A stretch of DNA of 64,000 bases, from assembly GCA_018402545.1 (NCBI GenBank), contig JAGYIL010000001.1, positions 1 through 64,000 of the forward strand, written 5' to 3'. The position numbers and the translations under genes were made by a program. Of the stretch, positions 9,640 through 19,233 are shown one piece after another. Source of the DNA: Saccharospirillum sp. (lineage in GTDB: Bacteria > Pseudomonadota > Gammaproteobacteria > Pseudomonadales > Natronospirillaceae). The notes below the pieces were generated by a model that made no database searches, had not been told where the DNA came from, and saw only the letters and a program-made list of their open reading frames with translations. How positions within the stretch are numbered: the first letter of the stretch is position 1; each line of letters opens with the position of its first letter.

Positions 9640-9695
9640 TAGGACGCGAAACATTGAAGGACGAAACACAGTGAAAGACGCAAAACATGAAGTTC
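9640..9695. repeat. Short degenerate tandem repeat
   Basis: Three imperfect units of about 17 bp (GGACGCGAAACATTGAA and variants GGACGAAACACAGTGAAA, GACGCAAAACATGAAG) lie between the helicase stop and the next gene. They are too degenerate to call a known element; they may be iterons for a regulator or a relic. Confidence 0.4.
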
Positions 9696-9757
9696 CTAGT
9701 CCATCCGTAGAGCGGTGGTGTACGTACAACTGAGCAACCAATCAATGGAGCTCTTTT

Positions 9758-10285
9758 GTGTGGAAACTCATCGCAAGCACAGCGCTTGTTGCGCTGCTGA
9801 CGGGGTGCGCTAGTGTGACCGTCGCAACCTATGAAGACGCCGATCTGGTGTTCGACCCGATCGAGTATTTTAACGGCCCCCTCGTTGCTGAAGGGGTGGT
9901 GCGTGGCCGCAACGGCGAGGTCAGCCGTTATTTCAACGCAACCATCGATGCCCGCTGGGATGAAAACGGCGGCGTGCTCGATGAGGTCTTCATCTGGAGC
10001 GATGGCGAACGCCAGACCCGGGTCTGGAATTTCGAGCGCGTTGGTGAGCAGTATTATCGCGGCACGGCAGGGGATGTGGTCAAACCGGCTGAAATGCGTT
10101 TTGCCGGCAATGCGGTAAACATGAAGTACGTGTTGTCCGTGCCGATGGCGAATGGCAATACCATTAACGTCACCATGGACGACTGGTTATATCAGGTAAA
10201 TGATAAGACGCTGATTAACGTAACGCAGATGAGCAAATTCGGCATTCGCGTGGGTGAGGTTGTACTGACCATGCGCAAGCTTTGA
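9758..10285 (+). CDS. DUF3833-family lipoprotein
   Basis: 175 aa with a lipoprotein signal (LVALLTGC, Cys at residue 17), so it is exported and lipidated at the periplasmic face. The body matches the DUF3833 pattern: an early FDPIEYFNGPLVAEGVVRGRNGEVSRYF stretch in two parts and a late VTMDDWLYQVNDKTLINVT segment. The fold is a lipocalin-like beta barrel by family knowledge; the function is unknown. Translation starts at GTG 9758, with GGAG 8 bp before it. A strong terminator follows, so it is likely its own transcription unit. Confidence 0.85.
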   Translation: MWKLIASTALVALLTGCASVTVATYEDADLVFDPIEYFNGPLVAEGVVRGRNGEVSRYFNATIDARWDENGGVLDEVFIWSDGERQTRVWNFERVGEQYYRGTAGDVVKPAEMRFAGNAVNMKYVLSVPMANGNTINVTMDDWLYQVNDKTLINVTQMSKFGIRVGEVVLTMRKL

Positions 10286-10302
10286 GTCCGGACAGCGCGG
10301 TG

Positions 10303-10326
10303 AAAAGGGCCCTCGGGCCCTTTTTT
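10303..10326 (+). terminator. Rho-independent terminator after the DUF3833 gene
   Basis: AAAAGGGCC-CTCG-GGCCCTTTT followed by further T residues: a 9-bp stem with a 4-nt loop and a T run, 17 bp past the stop codon. Confidence 0.9.
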
Positions 10327-10415
10327 GGTTGAACGCCGCCCAGGAAAATACCCCCGACATTTAAGACGCGCCCCGCTATACTGGCGCCACTATTTTTCTA
10401 GCTGGAGTGAGCTTT

Positions 10416-11387
10416 ATGTTCTCAGCCTGGTTGGCTGTTGTCGCCGGACTGGCCTTGCTGGTCTGGAGTGCCGACAAGTTTGTTGAAGGCGCCTCGGTGA
10501 CCGCCAAATACGCGGGTATGTCACCGCTGCTGATCGGTATGGTGATCATCGGTTTTGGTACCTCGGCACCGGAAATGGTGGTCTCCGCCATTGCCTCGCT
10601 GCAGGGTAACCCTGGCCTGGCACTGGGTAACGCTTATGGCTCGAACATTACTAACATAGGCCTGGTTATCGGCCTAGTGGCGGTGATTGCGCCGATTCGG
10701 GTGCAGTCGCGCATACTGAGCAAAGAGCTGCCATTGTTGCTGGCCGTTACCGTGCTTGCGGGTTATCAGCTGCTGGATGGCGAATTAAGCCGGCTGGATG
10801 CCTATATTTTGTTGCTGGTGTTTTTCGGCATCATGGGCTGGTCGATCCTTCAGGGGCGGCAGAAGCCGGCGGACTCGCTCGAAGCCGAATACCTGAAAGA
10901 AATTGACTCCCACCCGATGAGCTTGTCCAGAGCCATTACCTGGCTGGTTATTGGTCTTGTGTTGCTGGTGATCAGTTCGCGTCTGTTGGTCTGGGGTGCC
11001 GTGATCATCGCCCAGAGCTTTGGTGTCAGTGATCTGATCATTGGTTTGACGGTCGTGGCAGTCGGTACCTCGCTACCGGAGCTGGCGTCCTCCCTGGTGG
11101 CGATTAAGAAGAACGAGCATGAACTGGCTCTGGGCAATGTGTTGGGTTCCGGTTTGTTCAACACGCTGGCGGTCGTCGGTATTGCCGCCGGTATTCACCC
11201 GTTGGCGGTTGATCCGGAAGTGCTGTACCGCGACTGGGTAGTGATGGCGGCGCTGACGGTAGTGCTGCTGATCATGGGTATTGGCCTGCGCGGCCGCCAG
11301 GGGCGCATAAACCGGGTAGAAGGCGGCATGTTATTGCTGGTGTATGCAGGCTATACCGGCTATCTGGTTTCGCTGGTGTTAAGTTAA
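10416..11387 (+). CDS. Calcium/sodium antiporter, CaCA family (YrbG-like)
   Basis: 323 aa inner-membrane exchanger with about ten hydrophobic segments. Both signature alpha repeats are intact: GFGTSAPEMVVSAIASLQGN...LGNAYGSN (about residues 45-75) and VGTSLPELASSLVAI...LGNVLGSGLFN (about 210-248). These helices form the ion site that exchanges Ca2+ for Na+ or H+. The ATG at 10416 is chosen over an upstream GTG at 10407 because GGAG (10404-10407) sits at the right distance for it. A likely promoter is CCGACA-17 bp-TATACT ending near 10381. Confidence 0.93.
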   Translation: MFSAWLAVVAGLALLVWSADKFVEGASVTAKYAGMSPLLIGMVIIGFGTSAPEMVVSAIASLQGNPGLALGNAYGSNITNIGLVIGLVAVIAPIRVQSRILSKELPLLLAVTVLAGYQLLDGELSRLDAYILLLVFFGIMGWSILQGRQKPADSLEAEYLKEIDSHPMSLSRAITWLVIGLVLLVISSRLLVWGAVIIAQSFGVSDLIIGLTVVAVGTSLPELASSLVAIKKNEHELALGNVLGSGLFNTLAVVGIAAGIHPLAVDPEVLYRDWVVMAALTVVLLIMGIGLRGRQGRINRVEGGMLLLVYAGYTGYLVSLVLS

Positions 11388-11502
11388 TCACATAACGGAT
11401 GAGAAATCGTGGTGAGTCGTGGTAACGGGAATTACTATGCTCACCGCCCGGGGCGAGGATCGCTCCGGGTCATTAAACTCATTGCCAACAAGGAAGACAA
11501 TA

Positions 11503-12309
11503 ATGTCATCTGTACCTGCCCGCCGTTTACCCGTTTTTGCGTTAATCACAGATAGCCTCCGTTACAGCGTCAGCCATGCCCGGGCCTTGCTGATCCTGGC
11601 ACTGCCCTTTCTGGTGGTCCAGTACGGGCTGCTGCAATTCACCAAGCCCACCACTGAATACCTTCCCGTTCTGAGTTGGCAATATTGGGTTGTGGTTGGT
11701 GTTGCTCTGTTGGCGGGCGTCGTCGTTGCCGTCAGTGTTCACCGTCAATTTCTGCAATCTCCTGATCGGCAGATGCCACTTCGTTGGGGGAAGGCTGAAA
11801 CGCGCTATGCCTGGGGATTGCTTAAGCTGACCCTGATCATGATTGTGCCCTCCGTCCTGTATGCTCTGGTCCTTCTTGGTATTCTTGCCGCCGTTTTCTC
11901 AAACTGGAATATCGAGTCTTTCGGCGTTGAACAGCCGTTGCTGGCGCTGCCGCTTATTTGGTTAATGATGCTACCTATGTTGTATTTGTGGGCTCGAATG
12001 ACACTGATTTTGCCGTCGGCGGCCATCAGCCAGCAGCCTTCGGTTACTCTGTCCGATTCCATGGCATTAACCAAAGGAAACGGCTGGCGCATGGTGGCAT
12101 TAACTGTGGCGCCCCTGATGGCGCTTGGAATGCTGGATGTTCTGATTCAAATGAGCCTGCCTGCCGTTGCTTACTGGTGGCTTCAGCCGTTGATTGTCAC
12201 TGTGAATACCGTGCTGGGCGTTGTTTTGGTGTCGGTATCATTCAAGCAGTTGTATGGCGAGCGTCACCTGAATATCGAGTCTGGCAATAACGGTGTAGTA
12301 GCTGCGTAA
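11503..12309 (+). CDS. Uncharacterised integral membrane protein
   Basis: 268 aa with about six hydrophobic segments grouped as two, two and two (around 27-45, 60-80, 110-140, 155-175, 200-225, 230-250). The start ATG at 11503 follows AAGGAAG. An in-frame start 84 bp upstream lacks such a site and would add charged residues before the first helix. The topology recalls YciC/UPF0259-type proteins, but I see no diagnostic motif. No obvious functional partner; the antiporter ends 115 bp upstream. Confidence 0.8.
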   Translation: MSSVPARRLPVFALITDSLRYSVSHARALLILALPFLVVQYGLLQFTKPTTEYLPVLSWQYWVVVGVALLAGVVVAVSVHRQFLQSPDRQMPLRWGKAETRYAWGLLKLTLIMIVPSVLYALVLLGILAAVFSNWNIESFGVEQPLLALPLIWLMMLPMLYLWARMTLILPSAAISQQPSVTLSDSMALTKGNGWRMVALTVAPLMALGMLDVLIQMSLPAVAYWWLQPLIVTVNTVLGVVLVSVSFKQLYGERHLNIESGNNGVVAA

Positions 12310-12456
12310 CCTGGCTGAAAAAAATTTTGGGTGCCTGCATCCATTTGAGCTGATCAAGTCGTCTGAGGGGTAAGTAGGACGTCCAATGGACCCTAACTTC
12401 ACCGTTCAATGCACTTGGACGACGCATTCTTGATCATGACTCAAAGGGAACACACC

Positions 12457-12888
12457 ATGAAATTACCGACACTCAGCACCTTCGCTCTGGCATCTGCACT
12501 GGTATTAACCGGTTGCGCTACTGACTCCTATGCAAGCTCTTATTGCAGCAATAATGAGTCACCGGCAAGCGGCGTAGTTTCGAAAGTGGAAACTGCCATT
12601 GGTGAAGTTTTTGCCACAACGCAGGGGATGACGCTCTACACCTTCACCCGCGACTCAGCTTCGGTATCAAACTGCTACGACGGCTGTGCGGAAAGCTGGC
12701 CACCGTTCACCGCTGCAAAAGATGCTGAAACCTGGGGCGCGTTTACGGTGATTGAACGGACAGATGGCAGTTACCAGTGGGCGTATGAAAACCAGCCGCT
12801 ATACACCTGGGTGGGTGATCGCCAGCGCGGTGACGTCAATGGCCATGAAATCAGTGACGTCTGGTTTGCTGCCCAGACGGGTCAGTAA
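12457..12888 (+). CDS. COG4315-type secreted-repeat lipoprotein
   Basis: 143 aa with a lipobox (LALVLTGC-like, LVLTGCATD). It carries two copies of the secreted repeat of PF03640: GMTLYTFTRDSASVSNCYDGCAESWPP (split around residues 62-88) and YQWAYENQPLYTWVGDR (about 107-123). Two cysteines in the first repeat fit the CxxxCAxxWPP signature. Members are periplasmic or surface proteins of unknown role, often near redox or cytochrome genes; no such neighbour is seen. The ATG at 12457 follows AAGGGA, so an earlier ATG at 12409 is unlikely. Confidence 0.87.
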   Translation: MKLPTLSTFALASALVLTGCATDSYASSYCSNNESPASGVVSKVETAIGEVFATTQGMTLYTFTRDSASVSNCYDGCAESWPPFTAAKDAETWGAFTVIERTDGSYQWAYENQPLYTWVGDRQRGDVNGHEISDVWFAAQTGQ

Positions 12889-12898
12889 TTCAACGCCG

Positions 12899-13516
12899 TC
12901 AGCTTTTGACGGCCAGCAGGGCGCCGGCACTGATCATGATGGTGCCAGCAGCCCGGTTCAGCCGTTGCATGGCCCGGCTGGACCGGGCCAGTTTGCGAGC
13001 TTTCGAAGCGCCCCAGGCAACCAGCATCAATCCGGCCATCAGCGCTACAACAGTGAGCGCGGCGGCCAGCACTATGTCGGTATGGCTGAGCCGGGTGAGG
13101 TCCATAAAGGTCGGCAAAAAGGCAATGTAGAACAGAATAACCTTGGGGTTGGAGGCTGAGATGGCGATGCCCTGCAGCAGACTGGCCCCGATACCCGAAC
13201 GCTTTACCGGAATGTCGCCCGCTTCAGTCGGCGCTGGCGTCGTCCAGAGTTTCCAGCCAAGGTAAATCAGATAGGCCGCACCGGCATACCGAATGAGCGT
13301 GAACAACGTGCCGTAGTTTTCGGCAATGGCCGACAGGCTGAAGCACGCCAATACCAGATAGACCACGTCGCTGATGACCATGCCAAAGGCCAGTGCCGTG
13401 CACGCTCTGGCTCCCTGACTTAACGCGCGGGCCATAATGGCAAAGATGCCCGGACCCGGGGTGATGCCGAAAATAAAAATGGCGACAAAGAAGGTCAGGG
13501 CACTGGTCAGGGTCAT
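12899..13516 (-). CDS. LysE/RhtB-family amino-acid exporter
   Basis: 205 aa, about six transmembrane segments. The N-terminal signature FGITPGPGIFAIMARALSQG (about residues 15-34) is the LysE/RhtB hallmark. It ends in a short hydrophobic helix. These proteins export amino acids or derivatives (lysine, homoserine lactone, threonine, leucine); the substrate is not predictable here. The start at 13516 (MTLTSALTFF) is chosen because it puts the first helix at the N-terminus; a longer open frame would prepend a polar Cys-containing stretch. Convergent with the lipoprotein gene, 10 bp apart. Confidence 0.9.
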   Translation of the reverse strand: MTLTSALTFFVAIFIFGITPGPGIFAIMARALSQGARACTALAFGMVISDVVYLVLACFSLSAIAENYGTLFTLIRYAGAAYLIYLGWKLWTTPAPTEAGDIPVKRSGIGASLLQGIAISASNPKVILFYIAFLPTFMDLTRLSHTDIVLAAALTVVALMAGLMLVAWGASKARKLARSSRAMQRLNRAAGTIMISAGALLAVKS

Positions 13517-13717
13517 GCTAACGCTCGGTGGGCAGGTGAATGCGCTATTCTCGCAGTATCCTGTGCTGCCGTGAAGCACCGCCAGGCATCTTTGTTGGTC
13601 CACTTAAGCCCGTTTTGCGGACCCGGTTGGCATTTTTTGTCTTTGTTTCATGAAAAGATCAGGAAAAGTCTTGGCGCCTGCTCATGCACAGGTACACTGC
13701 TTAAAACAGAAACGAGT

Positions 13718-14650
13718 ATGGATACGGTGATAGAAAAACAGGCGTGGCGACAGGTCAGTCTGGGTGTATTGGTGGCAACACTGGCCGCTTGCAATACAGC
13801 CATCGACGAACCGCTCGCAACGAACAGCGTATTGGCCGGCACGCCACTTCAGGCGCGCAGTGCCAGTGCGTTTTCTGTTATCGATCACAGCCCGGTCGAT
13901 GGTGCCGAGAACCAGGCACTGACGCGGGACATCCGCATCACCTTCGATACCCCGCTGTTAATTGAATCGATCACCGACAACAGTGTTGAATTGTGGCTGG
14001 ATGATCGGCGTGTTCCCGCCAGAACCGTCTATGTCGCCGACACCCAGAGTATTCGACTGATCCCGACTTCCAACCTGATTCCGAATCAACGCTACCGGGT
14101 ACAATTGAATCCGCGGCTGATGTCGGCCGAGGGTGATCTCTACAGCGGAGCGCAATGGCAGTTTCGAACCGCAGGGGCCATTGGCGCTACCTCGCAGTGG
14201 ACACTCGACCATTGCCTGGATGCAACCGATCAGGCCTGGCTGGAACAGATAAACCAGGCACGCAGCGAAGCGCGCTATTGTGGCCGGGTATTGCAAGCCG
14301 CCGCCGAGCCACTGAGCTATCAGTGTACGCTGGCAGGCGCCGCCCAGCGGCACAGCAACGACATGGCGCAACATGGCATGCTCAGTCATCTCAGCAGTGA
14401 TGGACAGGATGCCTACCGGCGCTTGCAGCAACAGGGCTATGAAGCGACCACTCTGGGCGAAAACGTGGCCATGACCGCAACCGGCGACGCCGATGTGGTT
14501 CAGCAATGGCTGGCCAGTCCGGGGCATTGTCGCAATATCATGGAAGCCGAATTCACGTCGCTGGGCATGGGTCAGGCCATATCTGACACGGGCGATGTTT
14601 ACTGGACGCTGAACCTGGCCGCGCCGCTCAACCCACAGTCTGACGACTGA
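13718..14650 (+). CDS. Lipoprotein with Ig-like and CAP/SCP domains
   Basis: 310 aa. A lipobox (VATLAACN, Cys about residue 25) predicts membrane anchoring. Residues about 50-155 form an SbsA-type Ig-like domain (HSPVDGAENQALTRDIRITF...NLIPNQRYRVQL). Residues about 175-305 form a CAP (SCP/PR-1) domain with HSNDMAQHGMLSHLSSDGQ, GENVAMT, VVQQWLASPGHCRNIM and LGMGQA. These hold the conserved His/Glu cavity residues. Bacterial CAP proteins are extracytoplasmic and mostly uncharacterised. ATG 13718 was chosen because it gives a short basic n-region before the lipobox. Confidence 0.88.
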   Translation: MDTVIEKQAWRQVSLGVLVATLAACNTAIDEPLATNSVLAGTPLQARSASAFSVIDHSPVDGAENQALTRDIRITFDTPLLIESITDNSVELWLDDRRVPARTVYVADTQSIRLIPTSNLIPNQRYRVQLNPRLMSAEGDLYSGAQWQFRTAGAIGATSQWTLDHCLDATDQAWLEQINQARSEARYCGRVLQAAAEPLSYQCTLAGAAQRHSNDMAQHGMLSHLSSDGQDAYRRLQQQGYEATTLGENVAMTATGDADVVQQWLASPGHCRNIMEAEFTSLGMGQAISDTGDVYWTLNLAAPLNPQSDD

Positions 14651-14652
14651 GA

Positions 14653-14679
14653 GGTTACCCGGCCACCACCAGGGTGACC
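14653..14679. terminator. Possible bidirectional hairpin between convergent genes
   Basis: GGTTACCC (14653-14660) pairs with GGGTGACC (14672-14679), 7 of 8 bp, between the CAP lipoprotein stop and the MCP stop. There is no strong T run, so confidence is low. Confidence 0.3.
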
Positions 14680-14693
14680 GGTTGAGGTGAGTC

Positions 14694-16343
14694 TCAGCTC
14701 AGCCGGTACCCCGACAACACCGTCTGAACCTGGCTCGATTGTTCCACAAGCTGGTCAGTTGCGTGATCGATCTCCTGCGAATGTCGGGTATTTTCCTTAG
14801 AGTAGTCACTGATCGAGACCAGATGTTCGGTTATGCCGGACACCACCTGGCTCTGTTCTTCTGTGGCCGTCGCAATCTGGGCACTGATGTCATTGATATC
14901 CTGCATCAGGGATTCGATGGCGATGAAGGAGCTCTGGGTGTCACCGACATTGCCAGCGGTTTCCTGAACCATGCTGGAACCGGTCTGCATGGCGTTCACC
15001 GTTTTATCCACACCCTGTTGCAAGCGTTCAATGCGTTGCTGAATATCGGCGGTGGACTGCTGTGTCTTTTGCGCCAAACTCCGCACTTCATCGGCGACGA
15101 CGGCAAAGCCCCGGCCCTGCTCACCGGCCCGGGCGGCTTCAATGGCCGCGTTCAACGCCAGCAGGTTGGTCTGTTCCGCAATGTTGCGAATGACGTCCAG
15201 CACACTGGTGATGCTGGTGGCTTCCTCGGCCAGTACCTGAGACGCCTGGGTGGCGCTGTCCAGCTGGGCTTTAAGCTCAGTTACCTTGTTGTTGGCCTCG
15301 GCCGCACGCTGCGTGCCGGTGCGCACGTTATCGAGTGCCTCATTGGCGGTGCTGGAACCGCGCTCGGCATTGCTGGCCACTTCGCGCGCTGATCCGTGCA
15401 ATTCCTCGACGGCCGTGACCACTTGTTCCAGCGCCGCTTCCTGTTGTTGTGCCAGCGACATATTGCCGCTGCTGGCCTGGTTCAGAATATGGCTGCTGTC
15501 TCGCAATTCTTCGTTGACCCGGGTGATGTGCGACATCGATTGATGCAGTTTTTCCATCAGCCGGTTGAAGTGGTGCGCCAGCTGGCCCACTTCATCGGCC
15601 CGGTCTGACGCCAGGCGTGCGGTCAGGTCACCTTCGCCCGAGGCCAGGTCGTTCAGGCGATCGCGCAGGCGGGCGATCGGCCGCGACAACGACAATGGCA
15701 GCCAGAGCGCGATGGCAACAAGCAGCGCCAGGCTAACCGCCAATTGAAGCCACGCCTGAATGATGGCCTGGTCGCTGATGGACTCGGCCGCTTCAACCCG
15801 CGCAGTGGAATCGACACTGATTTGTTCGGACAGCGAATTCTTGATGCCCAGGGCCTCGTTGAACAACGGCGCGCCTTCCAGTTCGCCGATCTGAAGGGCA
15901 ACCGATGCGGCGCCGCCATCGGCGAACTCGGTAATTTCGGTATTCAGGGTCTGCCAGGCCTCAATCGCAGTGGTGAACTGTTCCATCAGCGCTGCACTGT
16001 TGTCGGTCGCCAGCGTTGCGGCCGTGGCGCTGGCCAGTTGCAATGCCTTGTCGGATTCGGTTGTGAAGGTGGCCTGGTAGCCATCGAGCTCGTCCCGAAC
16101 CGAGCCCCAGGACGCCGCCTGGATATAAGCGCGCTGTGCCAGCAGGGCCTGGTGCAGAGAGGTGTCCATCTCGGCCAGGGTCAGCAGGGCAGGCTGATAA
16201 CGCTGAATCAGCACATCGGAACTGGAGGTAACCGTCATCAGGCTGCGTACGCCACTGACGGTGCTGACGAGGGTGACGATCAGAATAAGTAATAGGGGAA
16301 GTCGTACCTTGTTGGCGATCGACAGGTTTTTAAGCCAGGACAT
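14694..16343 (-). CDS. Methyl-accepting chemotaxis protein
   Basis: 549 aa transducer. A first membrane helix (about 10-32), a periplasmic four-helix-bundle-type sensor (about 33-190), a second helix (about 195-212), then HAMP ([20 protein letters not shown]...) and the cytoplasmic signalling coiled coil. The highly conserved tip reads [20 protein letters not shown] followed by [18 protein letters not shown]. There is no CheR-docking pentapeptide at the C-terminus (ends SGYRLS). The ligand cannot be predicted. The start at 16343 ([12 protein letters not shown]) gives a standard cytoplasmic N-terminus before the first helix. A candidate sigma-28 promoter lies about 95 bp upstream. Confidence 0.93.
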   Translation of the reverse strand: MSWLKNLSIANKVRLPLLLILIVTLVSTVSGVRSLMTVTSSSDVLIQRYQPALLTLAEMDTSLHQALLAQRAYIQAASWGSVRDELDGYQATFTTESDKALQLASATAATLATDNSAALMEQFTTAIEAWQTLNTEITEFADGGAASVALQIGELEGAPLFNEALGIKNSLSEQISVDSTARVEAAESISDQAIIQAWLQLAVSLALLVAIALWLPLSLSRPIARLRDRLNDLASGEGDLTARLASDRADEVGQLAHHFNRLMEKLHQSMSHITRVNEELRDSSHILNQASSGNMSLAQQQEAALEQVVTAVEELHGSAREVASNAERGSSTANEALDNVRTGTQRAAEANNKVTELKAQLDSATQASQVLAEEATSITSVLDVIRNIAEQTNLLALNAAIEAARAGEQGRGFAVVADEVRSLAQKTQQSTADIQQRIERLQQGVDKTVNAMQTGSSMVQETAGNVGDTQSSFIAIESLMQDINDISAQIATATEEQSQVVSGITEHLVSISDYSKENTRHSQEIDHATDQLVEQSSQVQTVLSGYRLS

Positions 16344-16436
16344 AGCATCGGATCCTTGAATATTTGAGCACAGAGAAGGGCGCCAGGCACACACCTTGCC
16401 ACAGTGTTGCCCTGAGATGGCTGTCATTAATAATCA

Positions 16437-16463
16437 TTATCGACAATTATCGCATCGACTTAA
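16437..16463 (-). promoter_or_regulatory. Candidate sigma-28 (FliA) promoter for the MCP
   Basis: On the minus strand TTAAGTCG - 11 bp - GTCGATAA resembles the flagellar/chemotaxis sigma-28 consensus TAAAGTTT-N11-GCCGATAA: 7 of 8 in the -10 part and a partial -35. It lies about 95 bp before the MCP start. Confidence 0.5.
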
Positions 16464-16647
16464 GGCGTACGCTGTTCTGTTTTGATAAACGCTGGGTACA
16501 GATCGACGGAAAATTGGCGAAATTCAGTCCGTTTAGCCCTGCATTGTCGTAGATACAAACTAGACTTTGGAAACAGGTCCTGACCAGTTAGGGGTATGGC
16601 CTTTCGAGTTCGCAGGAATGTCCCAGGGCGTGAGGTAAGTATCGACC

Positions 16648-19233
16648 GTGACAGCGATGATCCAACCCGGTACCGGGAAAACAGCAGGGAAGGCTTACGG
16701 CGGGTGGCGCTGGTTCAGTCGATGCCACGCCGCCAGAGGATGGCGGGCGCTCATTGTGGTACTGGCGTTTGCCAGCCAGGCGTCGGCGACGACCCCCTGG
16801 CCTGATCATCAGTGGCTTACTCAACCACAGGCGGCGGTTCTGGCCGCGCCGGAAGAACAACTGGAAGACGTTCAAGCGGCTCTGTTTCTCAGTGCCCGGT
16901 CCGACCCGCCCATGGTCAGTCGCGAGGCGCTGTGGCTGAGGTACGATCTGGAGCTGCAGGGCGAACCCGGCGTCCCCCAGACCTTCATCCTGACCAACGA
17001 AAACGTCATTCTGGCGGAATTCACAGTGCATTTGCTCGATGAATGGGATCGGCTGATCAGTTCCCATCCATTGGGCATGAACCAGCCGGGACTGGCGCAG
17101 AAACGACCCGCGGAACGCTACCAGGACCGCATTCAGGTACCGGGCCCGGGCGAATACCATCTTGTTTTGCGCCTGTTCAGTTCGACGCCTCTGGCCCCTG
17201 CGTTACTGGTCTCACCAGAGGTGGAACAGGATCACCTAAACCAGAACCGTATTGCGACGGACTGGGTGATGCTGGTGCTGACGCTGGCCATGTTCGCCTT
17301 CAATGCCGTGTTGCTGTACGGGCGGGCCGACGCCGCTTACCGCTGGTTCATGGTGTTTCACGTACTCATTGTGTTTTATTTCTCGGCGCTGACCGGTTTC
17401 GGTCATCTTTTTATGCCGTTGTCGGTCGTGCAATTTCTGTCGACCCACATCATGACCATGAACTTCCTGGTGATCTTCCTGATATTCTCCTTTGCCATTC
17501 CTTTTCTGGGCAAGGGCGCCGATCAGGGTTTGCTGTTCCGCTTGCCTCTGGTGCGTGCACTGCAGGGCGTGAACCTGGCGTTTGCGCTGATCAGCCTGGT
17601 GGTGCCCGACTACTATTTGTTTATTCCGCTCGTGCTGATGCAACTGGTGACCTTCGGGCCCGTGCTGTACATCAGTGCGCAACAGATTCAGCGCGGGTAT
17701 GGCCCGGCGGCTTTCCTGCTTGGGTCCATCGCGGTTCAAATCGTTGGCGGTGCCATAGGAACGGCCGCCTACGCCGGTCAGTTACCGGTTTCCTGGTTTA
17801 CCTTGAATGCGTTTTTCGCATCCACCGTTATTGAGCTGTTGCTGATGTCGTTTGCCGTTACCTCGCGCATGCGATATCTGGAAACCCGACAGAAGCAATT
17901 GCTGCTGCAGGATCCGGAAACCGGATTACCCAGCCGGGCCTATTTCAGCAAGGTCTTGAGCCCGAACTGGGCGAGGCTGAGCGCGCAGATGTCAGAACCG
18001 GTTGTGGTGCTGATCGAAATTGATGGCATTCGCAGCATGATTCGCCTGCTCGGACCAACGGTGGCCCATCGGCTGTGGATGCAGGCGACGGAGCGCTGGA
18101 ACCAGTTTCTGCTCAGCCAGCATGGGGTTATGCCACTGGCCGGGTACGAAGCCGATGCTGCTGGCAGCCGGCAACCGCGAGCGGCAATGGTGCTTTGGTC
18201 GCGCAGCAGTTTCATGACGGTTTTTGACGCCGCCGACCTGACTGATTTCGATGCCACCATGGCCCCCATGCGTACCCTGGTGCTGGAAGAGGATGACCAC
18301 CGGTTTGAAGTGTCTTCCCGAATGGCCGCCTATGCGGTGACCGACATGACAGAATCGTTGGATGAGCTGTTGCGCAAACTCAATGTCGCGCTGATTACCG
18401 CAGAGCGTGAAAACCACTACATCCATTATTACTCCGATCAGCAGAACGACTTTTTTATTCGTCAGAATGAACTCAACCGGGCATTGCCGCAGGCGATTCA
18501 GCGCGACCAGATGCACTGCCATGTGCAGCCTATTATCGATCTCGCCAGCGGTGCGGTCGTTGCTGGTGAATTGCTGTTGCGCTGGCAGCACCCGACGCTG
18601 GGCAACGTCTCGCCGGGTGAGTTTATTCCGCTGGCTGAGCAAACCTATGGGATATCCAGTCTAACCCGTGAGGTACTGCGGGTAGCGGCTCGCTGGCTTT
18701 CGGCACACCGCGACGAGGCGGTATCCATGTCGGTGAATTTGTCGGTACTGGATCTGATTACCCGGGCCGACGATCAGGATCTGGCCATGAGAATAGCGGC
18801 AACCGGAGTCGATGCGACCCGGCTCAAGGTAGAGGTGACCGAATCGGTCCTGATGGAAAACCCCGATGCCTGCATGGCCATGCTGGATCGGCTGCGCCAG
18901 CTGGGTTGTCAGATCAGCATTGACGACTTTGGCACCGGCTACAGTTCTCTGGCGTATCTGAGCCGCATTCGACCCGATGAAATTAAGATCGATCGTGCTT
19001 TTATCAGTAAGCTGGAAACGTCGGAGGTGGATCGGGATATCGTCGCTGCCATCGTCAGGCTAGCGCGCAGCATGGGCGCCATTGTTGTCGCCGAAGGCGT
19101 GGAGCTGGAGACAACCCTGGCCCTGTGCACCGAGCTTGGCTGCGACCGGGTTCAGGGCTATTTGATTGCCCGGCCAATGCCCTTGCCGGAATTCAGCGCC
19201 TGGCTGGCTGCGCACAGTCCGACGGTTTCATGA
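16648..19233 (+). CDS. 7TMR-DISM sensor with degenerate GGDEF and EAL domain
   Basis: 861 aa membrane c-di-GMP protein. An N-terminal signal-like helix (ALIVVLAFASQASA) leads to a periplasmic 7TMR-DISMED2-type domain (about 55-195), then seven transmembrane helices (about 200-400). The GGDEF region (from DPETGLPSRAYFSKVL) has lost the GGDEF signature entirely. The EAL domain has ELL in place of EAL (GELLLRWQHP), but keeps VNLS, EVTES, IDDFGTGYSSLAYL, KIDRAFI, AEGVE and QGY, so the phosphodiesterase may be active. It starts at GTG 16648; ATG 16657 is an alternative. Its stop overlaps the convergent gene's stop in TCATGA. Confidence 0.9.
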   Translation: MTAMIQPGTGKTAGKAYGGWRWFSRCHAARGWRALIVVLAFASQASATTPWPDHQWLTQPQAAVLAAPEEQLEDVQAALFLSARSDPPMVSREALWLRYDLELQGEPGVPQTFILTNENVILAEFTVHLLDEWDRLISSHPLGMNQPGLAQKRPAERYQDRIQVPGPGEYHLVLRLFSSTPLAPALLVSPEVEQDHLNQNRIATDWVMLVLTLAMFAFNAVLLYGRADAAYRWFMVFHVLIVFYFSALTGFGHLFMPLSVVQFLSTHIMTMNFLVIFLIFSFAIPFLGKGADQGLLFRLPLVRALQGVNLAFALISLVVPDYYLFIPLVLMQLVTFGPVLYISAQQIQRGYGPAAFLLGSIAVQIVGGAIGTAAYAGQLPVSWFTLNAFFASTVIELLLMSFAVTSRMRYLETRQKQLLLQDPETGLPSRAYFSKVLSPNWARLSAQMSEPVVVLIEIDGIRSMIRLLGPTVAHRLWMQATERWNQFLLSQHGVMPLAGYEADAAGSRQPRAAMVLWSRSSFMTVFDAADLTDFDATMAPMRTLVLEEDDHRFEVSSRMAAYAVTDMTESLDELLRKLNVALITAERENHYIHYYSDQQNDFFIRQNELNRALPQAIQRDQMHCHVQPIIDLASGAVVAGELLLRWQHPTLGNVSPGEFIPLAEQTYGISSLTREVLRVAARWLSAHRDEAVSMSVNLSVLDLITRADDQDLAMRIAATGVDATRLKVEVTESVLMENPDACMAMLDRLRQLGCQISIDDFGTGYSSLAYLSRIRPDEIKIDRAFISKLETSEVDRDIVAAIVRLARSMGAIVVAEGVELETTLALCTELGCDRVQGYLIARPMPLPEFSAWLAAHSPTVS

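Noticed and set aside
16430-16452. Fur box (AATAATCATTATC)
   Set aside because: Only a partial match, and the chemoreceptor next to it has no iron link; the same bases fit the sigma-28 site better.
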